Source: an uncultured Bacteroidales bacterium (GTDB lineage: Bacteria > Bacteroidota > Bacteroidia > Bacteroidales > Paludibacteraceae). Taken from it: a stretch of DNA of 5,126 nt. The translations under genes and the position numbers were made by a program. Below are positions 1 to 4,892 of the stretch, one piece after another. A model generated the notes under the pieces. It did no database searches. It saw nothing but the letters and a program-made list of their open reading frames with translations, and was not told the DNA's origin. Numbering within the stretch: the first letter of the stretch is position 1; each line of letters opens with the position of its first letter. The DNA lies in assembly GCA_903873355.1 (NCBI GenBank), contig CAIQOG010000437.1, positions 1 through 5,126 on the forward strand, given 5' to 3'.

Positions 1-104
1 TAAAATCAAATGAAACGAAAATATTCACTGTTAATAAAGGAATTTATTTTGTGTTGTTTACACAAGACAATAAGGTGTCAACCCAAAAACTAATAATTCA
101 ATAA
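1..104 (+). CDS. C-terminal tail of a T9SS-sorted secreted protein (partial)
   Basis: This is an open frame that enters from the left edge (first full codon at base 3) and stops at TAA 102-104. The 33 visible residues include NKGIYFVLFT, then a DNK turn, then STQKLIIQ at the very end. This is the pattern of a type A Por/T9SS C-terminal sorting domain: a Gly-Ile-Tyr-Phe-Val strand, a short turn, and a terminal strand with Lys followed by hydrophobic residues. Such tails direct proteins through the outer membrane by the type IX secretion system and are then removed. The catalytic or binding part lies upstream, so its function cannot be told. Beside a hexuronate operon, a secreted polysaccharide-degrading or binding protein is plausible, but this is inference. 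A strong terminator begins 12 bases after the stop, which supports a true gene end. The other two forward frames hit stops within the first 13 bases. Confidence 0.72.
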   Translation, partial: KSNETKIFTVNKGIYFVLFTQDNKVSTQKLIIQ

Positions 105-116
105 CAGCTTAAAAGT

Positions 117-150
117 AAAAAAAAGAGGGTTTTTTAGCCCTCTTTTTTTT
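117..150 (+). terminator. Intrinsic terminator, possibly bidirectional
   Basis: A 13-bp perfect stem pairs 117-129 (A-run then GAGGG) with 138-150 (CCCTC then T-run), around an 8-base loop. The T-run on the 3' side makes a canonical rho-independent terminator for the gene ending at 104. The mirror A-run on the 5' side means that it could also stop transcription arriving on the minus strand. It separates the upstream gene from the hexuronate operon. Confidence 0.88.
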
Positions 151-153
151 GTG

Positions 154-175
154 TTTAACCCATCGGATGGTTAAA
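154..175. repeat. Small inverted repeat after the terminator
   Basis: TTTAACC (154-160) pairs with GGTTAAA (169-175). The inner bases A162-T168 and T163-A167 can extend the stem past a bulged C161. It lies directly after the terminator T-run. No T-run follows closely enough to make it a convincing second terminator. It could be a protein-binding palindrome or a back-up hairpin. The role is unknown. Confidence 0.35.
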
Positions 176-230
176 TAAATCTATTTTAAAAATATTTTTT
201 TGCTTGTTTCATGTCAATCTTATTGATTCA

Positions 231-271
231 ACTGATTTAAAAGATTAGTAATCAGTCGTGTAGTACTACGA
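231..271. repeat. Cluster of overlapping short palindromes upstream of the operon promoter
   Basis: ACTGATT (231-237) is inverted as AATCAGT (250-256) across 12 bases. GATTA-G-TAATC (243-253) is a second dyad overlapping the right arm. GTAGTACTAC (260-269) is a perfect 10-bp palindrome. All lie between the terminator and operator 1. They do not resemble the GTGTCCG operator. They may be binding sites of another regulator or chance in AT-rich DNA. No gene was found in this stretch. Confidence 0.3.
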
Positions 272-288
272 TTCCTTAAATTATAGAT

Positions 289-305
289 TTCCGTGTCCGC
301 ACACG
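289..305. promoter_or_regulatory. Operator 1, LacI-type dyad
   Basis: CGTGT (292-296) and ACACG (301-305) form a perfect inverted repeat around four bases (CCGC), preceded by TTC. The 16-base core 289-304 matches the reverse complement of 366-381 at 15 of 16 positions, so the site occurs twice in opposite orientation near the promoter. LacI-family proteins bind as dimers to CG-centred palindromes of this kind. The adjacent LacI-family gene makes autoregulation the obvious reading, though binding is inferred. Confidence 0.68.
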
Positions 306-342
306 CTATTAAAATATTATTTTATTAATTCAGAAATAATAG

Positions 343-350
343 TAATTTTG
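343..350 (+). promoter_or_regulatory. Bacteroidetes-type -7 promoter element for the operon
   Basis: TAATTTTG fits the TAnnTTTG -7 consensus of the Bacteroidetes housekeeping sigma factor exactly. A weak -33 candidate, TTTT at 320-323, lies 19 bases upstream in place of TTTG. Transcription would begin near 355-358, leaving a leader of roughly 43 bases. The element sits between the two operators. No equally good element was seen in the 49-base gap before the epimerase gene, so this promoter may serve the regulator and the catabolic genes together. Confidence 0.55.
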
Positions 351-364
351 TAGCAAATTTATTC

Positions 365-381
365 TGTGTACGGACACGGAA
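365..381. promoter_or_regulatory. Operator 2, LacI-type dyad at the transcript start
   Basis: TGTGT (365-369) and ACACG (374-378) form a near-perfect inverted repeat around ACGG. Read on the minus strand it repeats the operator 1 core with one difference in 16. It begins about 15 bases after the -7 element, so it lies at or just after the expected transcription start, a position where a bound repressor blocks the polymerase. Its dyad centre is 73 bp from that of operator 1, close to seven helical turns. Confidence 0.68.
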
Positions 382-399
382 TGAAAATTCAATACTTCA

Positions 400-1479
400 A
401 TGACAGATAAAAATCATAAAATCCGAATAAAAGATATAGCAGTTTTAGCTGGTGTTTCAGAAGGTACTGTTGACAGGGTATTGCACAATCGAGGCGATGT
501 GTCTGCAAAAAGCAGGGAAGCTGTCAATAAAGTATTGGCTGAAATGAACTACTCTCCAAATTTGTTTGCACGTTCATTGGCTTCTAAGAAAAACTTCCGC
601 TTTGTTTGTCTGATTCCTTCATATCAGGCCGGTGATTATTGGGAAAGCGTTGATAGAGGTTTTAATCAGGCTGCTCAGGAATTTCTTCATCACAACGTTT
701 CGATAGAAAAACAATATTTTAATCAGTTTGATAGTCAGTCTTTTGTTTCAAAAACAGAAGAAGTGCTCATAAATCAACCGGATGCAGTTATTTTATCTCC
801 AATTTTCAGAAATGAATCTATTGAATTTATTGATAAACTAAAAGAAGCAGAAATACCTTTTTCGTTTATCGATTCATTGATTGAAGATACTGATTTTAAT
901 ACTTATTATGGTCAAAACTCTTTTCAGAGCGGTTTTATTGCAGCTAAGATGCTGTTAAGTTCTATGAACGAAGGTTCTCAAATTGTTGTAATCAGAACTA
1001 AACGAAAAGGCTCAGTATCCAACCAGACTCTGAGCAGAAATAAAGGATTTTTCCAGTATATAAATGACAATCAATTACAGGATAAGATACAGATTATCAG
1101 TGTAGAGTTTAACAGTAACGATGAAGCAGGTAATCTCGAAATACTAAATCAATTATTTCATAATAATCAGAATATTAAGGCATTAATTACTTTTAATTCA
1201 AAAGTGTATCGGCTCGCCGCTCATCTTGAATCGCTTGGAAAAAATAATCTTCGTTTAATTGGTTATGACTTACTTGATGAAAATGTCAGGTATTTAAAAC
1301 AGGGAACAATCAATTTGCTAATTGCTCAACGCCCTGATAAACAAGCGTATTTCACTGTTAGAGATATGTGTAGAAAATTGATTTTCCGTCAGGAAATAAA
1401 CCGAATAAACTATGTCCCAATTGATATTCTGATGAAAGAGAATATTGAAGATTATATACGTTTTAATGAAAACAACTGA
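400..1479 (+). CDS. LacI-family transcriptional regulator with sugar-binding domain
   Basis: This is a probable local repressor of the hexuronate operon. Residues 8-62 form the LacI DNA-binding headpiece: IKDIAVLAGVS is the first part of the helix-turn-helix, EGTVDRVLHNRG the recognition helix and following turn, and NLFARSLAS the hinge helix. Residues from about 66 to 345 form a periplasmic-binding-protein-like effector domain of the RbsB type, with strand FVCLIP, the PDAVILSP strand near 127-134, and the IGYDLLDENVRYL and LIAQRPDKQ segments near 287-315 that are typical of Bacteroidetes members. The length (359 aa) is normal. The start at 400 places the headpiece at the usual distance from the N-terminus. 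There is no clear ribosome-binding site, as is common in this phylum. Two matching operators flank its promoter, which suggests autoregulation. The effector is unknown; a hexuronate or pathway intermediate is a guess from the neighbours. The gene looks more AT-rich than the enzymes downstream. Confidence 0.9.
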   Translation: MTDKNHKIRIKDIAVLAGVSEGTVDRVLHNRGDVSAKSREAVNKVLAEMNYSPNLFARSLASKKNFRFVCLIPSYQAGDYWESVDRGFNQAAQEFLHHNVSIEKQYFNQFDSQSFVSKTEEVLINQPDAVILSPIFRNESIEFIDKLKEAEIPFSFIDSLIEDTDFNTYYGQNSFQSGFIAAKMLLSSMNEGSQIVVIRTKRKGSVSNQTLSRNKGFFQYINDNQLQDKIQIISVEFNSNDEAGNLEILNQLFHNNQNIKALITFNSKVYRLAAHLESLGKNNLRLIGYDLLDENVRYLKQGTINLLIAQRPDKQAYFTVRDMCRKLIFRQEINRINYVPIDILMKENIEDYIRFNENN

Positions 1480-1528
1480 AATATTATCAGTCAATAATCT
1501 ATAATTAACAATCAATAAACTATTTATT

Positions 1529-2779
1529 ATGAAATTAGGAAAATTCAGTATCGGAACAGGTGACCGTTTTGCTCATCAGGGCGAAGCTCAATTACGTGCT
1601 ATTATGAAAGCTAATGAGAAATCAGGCTTAGATATTAATATTGTATGGAACAAATCAAACCGTGAACATACCTATGTTCATACTGTTCCTCAGGATACGC
1701 GCAATGAAGCAGAAGCTGCTGTTAAAGCGTTGGGTTATAAAGGCAAGTATTTTGTGGATGCTGATCATATCAATTTCAGTAACGTGGCCGGATTTGTTGA
1801 TTCATCCGATTTCTTTACGCTGGATGTGGCATCATTTATAGGAAAAGAAAGTGCAAAAGCTGATGTAGATGCTTTCGTAGTATCTTGCAGCAAATATGTT
1901 GGAAATTTATCAGTTCCCGGCATTTCGCATCCATTAGAGGTTACCAACGAATTTTTGGTGAAGATTGCAAACAAATTTTTAGCTGCAACTCAGCAAGCTG
2001 CTGATATTTATAATTTCCTGATTGAGAAAAAAGGAAAAGGTAACTTTATTACCGAAGTATCAATGGACGAAGTAGAAACGCCACAAACTCCAATCGAAAT
2101 GTTATTCATTTTGAAAATGTTGGCTGATAAAGGCGTTCCTGCTCAGACTATTGCTCCTAAATTTACAGGTCGTTTCAACAAAGGTGTTGATTATACCGGT
2201 GATATAGAACAATTTACCAAAGAATTTGAAGAAGATGTGTTGGTAATTGATTTTGCGGTAAAAGAATTCGGGTTGCCCGAAGAACTGAAATTAAGTATTC
2301 ACTCCGGTAGCGATAAATTCTCTATTTATCCTCCAATGGCAGCTGTAATTAAAAAATATAATAAAGGTCTTCACCTGAAAACAGCCGGTACAACCTGGCT
2401 TGAAGAGGTTATCGGGTTGGCAGTGGCAGGTGGTGATGGTTTGGACGCTGCAAAATTTATTTATGCAGATTCGTTAAGCCGTAGTGAAGAATTATGTGCC
2501 CCATACGCTGATGTAATTGATATAGACACCACAAAACTCCCTACTATCGAGGAAGTTAACTCGTGGTCGGGTGAAAAATATGCGAATACATTGCGTCATA
2601 TTCCCGGTCATCCGGATTATAACCCTAACTTCCGTCAGTTAATTCACGTAGCCTATAAAGTGGCTTACGAAATGGGTGACAACTATATCAAAATGATAGA
2701 GAAACATGCTGATATTGTTGGACAATGCGTGGAAGAAAATATCTACGATCGTCACTTGAAACGTTTATTTAATTTATAA
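1529..2779 (+). CDS. uxaE: Tagaturonate/fructuronate epimerase (UxaE family)
   Basis: This cytoplasmic enzyme is predicted to interconvert D-tagaturonate and D-fructuronate, joining the galacturonate and glucuronate branches of hexuronate breakdown. Family recognition rests on several conserved-looking blocks: SIGTGDRFAHQG at residues 7-18, DADHIN at 77-82, KFTGRFNKGVDY at 211-222, HSGSDKFSIYP at 258-268 and HLKTAGTTW at 282-290. They are spread as expected for a TIM-barrel enzyme with Asp, His and Glu metal or substrate ligands at strand ends. Which residues bind metal cannot be assigned from sequence alone. The 416 residues are full-length with no signal peptide or membrane segment. It follows the regulator by 49 bases and precedes the SDR gene by 19, so the three are probably co-transcribed. 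Work on Thermotoga UxaE established the reaction for the family. A related sugar-acid or ketose substrate remains possible here. Confidence 0.82.
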   Translation: MKLGKFSIGTGDRFAHQGEAQLRAIMKANEKSGLDINIVWNKSNREHTYVHTVPQDTRNEAEAAVKALGYKGKYFVDADHINFSNVAGFVDSSDFFTLDVASFIGKESAKADVDAFVVSCSKYVGNLSVPGISHPLEVTNEFLVKIANKFLAATQQAADIYNFLIEKKGKGNFITEVSMDEVETPQTPIEMLFILKMLADKGVPAQTIAPKFTGRFNKGVDYTGDIEQFTKEFEEDVLVIDFAVKEFGLPEELKLSIHSGSDKFSIYPPMAAVIKKYNKGLHLKTAGTTWLEEVIGLAVAGGDGLDAAKFIYADSLSRSEELCAPYADVIDIDTTKLPTIEEVNSWSGEKYANTLRHIPGHPDYNPNFRQLIHVAYKVAYEMGDNYIKMIEKHADIVGQCVEENIYDRHLKRLFNL

Positions 2780-2798
2780 ATCAATTAATACATACAAA

Positions 2799-3608
2799 AT
2801 GAAAAACTTATTCGATGTAAAAGGAAAAGTGATCGTTATCACTGGTGGAGCCGGTATTCTTGGAAGAGGAATGGCTGAATATATGGCTGAACAAGGCTGT
2901 AAAGTGGTTATTTTAGATAGAATGGATACAGGTGTTGCTTTGGTTGAAGAACTGAAGTCAAAAGGTACTGAAGCTTTGTATTTGAATACTGATGTGCTGA
3001 ACAAAGAAGTATTGGAACAAAATGCAAAAGACATTGTAGCTGCTTTTGGTCGTATCGATATTCTGGTAAATGCTGCAGGTGGTAATATGCCGGGTGCAAC
3101 AATTGGACCTGACAAAACTATTTTCGACCTCGAAATTGACGCATTTAAAAAAGTGGTTGATTTGAATCTTTTCGGAACTGTTCTACCAACAATGGTTTTT
3201 GCTAAAATCATGGTTGATCAAAAAGTAGGAAGTATTATCAATATTTCTTCTGAATCGGCAATCCGTCCTTTGACTCGTGTTGTAGGTTATGGTGCTTCAA
3301 AAGCTGCTGTAACTAACTTTACAAAATATCTTGCAACCGAACTTGCAACCAAATTTGGTTCTGGATTACGCGTAAATGCAATGGCACCAGGTTTCTTCCT
3401 GACAGAACAAAACCGTGCGTTAATGACAAATCCTGATGGCTCACTTACAGCCCGTGGAAATTCAATTATCGCTCATACGCCATTTGGACGTTTTGGTGAA
3501 CCGGATGAATTATTTGGAACATTACACTGGTTATCAAGCGATGCTTCAAAATTCGTAACCGGAACTTTGACAGTTATTGATGGTGGATTTGATGTATTCT
3601 GTATCTAA
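2799..3608 (+). CDS. uxuB: SDR-type fructuronate reductase / D-mannonate oxidoreductase
   Basis: This is predicted to reduce D-fructuronate to D-mannonate with NAD(P)H in the cytoplasm. It is a classical short-chain dehydrogenase/reductase of 269 aa. The cofactor loop TGGAGILG is at residues 15-22, and Asp40 at the end of the second strand favours NAD(H). The NAAGGN motif is at 91-96. The catalytic set is Asn123, Ser151, Tyr164 and Lys168 (YGASK), followed by APGFFLTEQNRALM at 196-209 and TPFGRFGEPDEL at 227-238. The last two blocks and NAAGGN resemble the Bacillus-type SDR UxuB rather than generic SDRs, and this protein is not the long-chain mannitol dehydrogenase-type UxuB of E. coli. All catalytic residues are present. 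Its place directly after uxaE supports the assignment because its substrate is the epimerase product. Another 5-keto sugar-acid substrate is the main alternative. Confidence 0.82.
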   Translation: MKNLFDVKGKVIVITGGAGILGRGMAEYMAEQGCKVVILDRMDTGVALVEELKSKGTEALYLNTDVLNKEVLEQNAKDIVAAFGRIDILVNAAGGNMPGATIGPDKTIFDLEIDAFKKVVDLNLFGTVLPTMVFAKIMVDQKVGSIINISSESAIRPLTRVVGYGASKAAVTNFTKYLATELATKFGSGLRVNAMAPGFFLTEQNRALMTNPDGSLTARGNSIIAHTPFGRFGEPDELFGTLHWLSSDASKFVTGTLTVIDGGFDVFCI

Positions 3609-3720
3609 TTTATAGTGAATTGGTTGATTGGATGAATGGTTAATTTGTAAGAGCAAATAATCTGATATCAATCAACTAATTAACCAATCAACTAATTGAC
3701 TAATTAACTAATAAAAAGCC
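3609..3720. repeat. AT-rich intergenic repeat with direct and inverted copies
   Basis: This 112-base gap between the SDR and kinase genes holds no gene. A 13-base unit, CAATCAACTAATT, occurs at 3669-3681 and again at 3685-3697, a 16-base period. A further partial copy (ACTAATTAACTAAT) runs to 3712. AATTGGTTGATTGG (3618-3631) is inverted as CCAATCAACTAATT (3684-3697) with one mismatch that would be a G-U pair in RNA. A transcript could therefore fold into a long hairpin between the two genes. Similar TTAACCAATCAACTAA-type sequence is, to my recollection, common between genes in this phylum. A role in mRNA processing or stability is inference. Confidence 0.6.
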
Positions 3721-4797
3721 ATGATAGAATTAAAAAAAGACTTTAAATACTCATTGATGGTGGCTACCAGTATGGGTGTTCGTATTACTCCGGTGAACGG
3801 TCAACCTGTTCATAGCAGTAAATTGTTTGAAATGGAAGTTTCAAGCGCTGAAACTAATGTAGCAAGTGTTGCATCGTATTTAGGATTACCAGTGAAAGTG
3901 TTGACTACTTTCGTTAAAGATAGTCCGATTGCACAAATGATTAAAAGCAACCTGCGTGCCCGAAATATGGATTACGAGGGTGTAGAAGTACCTCAGGGCG
4001 ATCCATGGGGTTATCGTCACCAGTTTAATATTGCTGATAGTGGTTTCGGAACCCGTGGACCACGCGTTTTGAACGACCGTGCCGGTGAAGTAGGACGCAC
4101 GTTGAACGTAAAAGATTTTGATTTGGAACGCATTTTTGTAAAAGAAGGTGTTCAGATTCTTCACTTATCTGGTTTAATTGGTGCTTTGTCGGTAGAAACA
4201 AGTGAATTTTGCCTACAGTTAGCACGTTATGCCAAGAAAACAGGAACACGTATTTCATTTGATTTGAACTACCGTGCTTCTTTCTGGAAAGGTCGCGATA
4301 AAGAATTGCGAGATATCTTTACTGAGATTGCTTCGGTTGCTGATATTTTGATTGGTAACGAAGAAGATTTCCAGCTTTGTTTGGGAATTAAAGGTCCTGA
4401 AGCAGGTGGTAAAGGTATTGAAGCCGAAATTGATGGTTTCAAAGGAATGATTGGTCGCGTAAAAGAAGCATTCCCGAATGCATCTGTTTATGCAACTACA
4501 TTGCGTCAGGTAATCAGCACCAACGAACACCTTTGGGGCGCAATTATGCTTGATGGCGACAACTGGCATGTAATTCAACCCCGCAAAATCAATGTTCTCG
4601 ACCGTATTGGTGGTGGTGACGGATTTGTGGGTGGTATGCTTTATGCAATCCTGAAAGGTTGGGAAGCAGAAACATGGGCTCAGTTTGGTTGGGCTTCTGG
4701 TGCCTTGGCAACCACATTCCTTACCGATTATGCACAACCTGCCGACGAAGACCAAATCTGGTCAATCTGGGGTGGAAATGCACGCGTTAAACGCTAA
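3721..4797 (+). CDS. PfkB-family sugar kinase, probable KDG kinase
   Basis: This is an ATP-dependent ribokinase-fold kinase, most likely phosphorylating 2-keto-3-deoxygluconate to KDPG in the cytoplasm. The C-terminal PfkB signature is at residues 294-302 (DRIGGGDGF), with Asp300 as the expected catalytic base and GGG as the anion hole. NEEDF at 213-217 is the N-x-x-E motif near the magnesium and phosphate site. DLNYRASFW at 181-189 matches the DxNxRxxLW block typical of KDG kinases. The N-terminal half is less ordinary: the usual Gly-Glu of the first strand reads Thr-Ser (16-17), and the usual GG-x-x-x-N-x-A loop reads SSAETNVASVASYLG (41-55), keeping Asn46 but not the glycine pair. At 358 aa it is somewhat longer than many KDG kinases, with extra sequence around 101-127. 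Operon position supports kdgK, but the substrate is not certain. It is separated from the SDR gene by repeat sequence. Confidence 0.78.
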   Translation: MIELKKDFKYSLMVATSMGVRITPVNGQPVHSSKLFEMEVSSAETNVASVASYLGLPVKVLTTFVKDSPIAQMIKSNLRARNMDYEGVEVPQGDPWGYRHQFNIADSGFGTRGPRVLNDRAGEVGRTLNVKDFDLERIFVKEGVQILHLSGLIGALSVETSEFCLQLARYAKKTGTRISFDLNYRASFWKGRDKELRDIFTEIASVADILIGNEEDFQLCLGIKGPEAGGKGIEAEIDGFKGMIGRVKEAFPNASVYATTLRQVISTNEHLWGAIMLDGDNWHVIQPRKINVLDRIGGGDGFVGGMLYAILKGWEAETWAQFGWASGALATTFLTDYAQPADEDQIWSIWGGNARVKR

Positions 4798-4892
4798 TTT
4801 ATTATTTTAAATTTACGATTTACGATTTACGATTGGATTGAAGATCATTAAGTCCAATTGTAAATTGTAAATCTAAAATCGTAAATCAAACT
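4798..4892. repeat. Intergenic hairpin element built on ATTTACG heptamers
   Basis: The gap between kinase and LarA-like genes holds three tandem ATTTACG units (4811-4831), then ATTGG. Bases 4818-4837 pair with 4853-4872 to give a 20-bp stem in which the only two non-Watson-Crick positions would be G-U pairs in RNA. The loop is 15 bases (4838-4852). A further inverted copy, TCGTAAATC at 4879-4887, offers alternative pairing. There is no clean T-run, so it is not a typical terminator. It ends six bases before the next start codon. It may be a dispersed palindromic repeat or an mRNA processing or attenuation structure. Confidence 0.62.

Noticed and set aside
49..65. TTGTGT-N5-ACACAA dyad resembling a third operator
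   Set aside because: The half-sites look similar, but the spacer is five bases rather than four, the central CCG is missing, and it lies inside the end of the upstream coding frame before a terminator.
193..202. Possible second promoter (TA followed by a T-run and G)
   Set aside because: The spacing between TA and TTTG is four bases rather than two, and there is no good -33 element. The T-run alone explains the resemblance.
1318..1515. Minus-strand frame of 65 codons covering the end of the regulator gene
   Set aside because: It is largely antisense to the conserved C-terminal part of the regulator, with no homology-like features.
2774..3211. 145-codon minus-strand open frame across the start of the SDR gene
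   Set aside because: It is antisense to the well-supported SDR coding sequence, is Ser/Ile/Phe-rich, and has no recognisable motif or promoter. Treated as a shadow.
3609..3720. CRISPR-like array because of regularly spaced repeats
   Set aside because: The units are 13 bases with a 3-base spacing and are not true spacer-separated repeats. No cas genes are present.
4255..4755. 166-codon minus-strand open frame inside the kinase gene
   Set aside because: It lies wholly antisense to a PfkB gene with intact motifs. Its translation is Cys-, Thr- and Phe-rich with no recognisable domain.
4798..4892. Rho-independent terminator ending the operon before the LarA-like gene
   Set aside because: The hairpin is AT-rich with a 15-base loop and is not followed by a T-run. 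The next gene starts 20 bases after the stem on the same strand.
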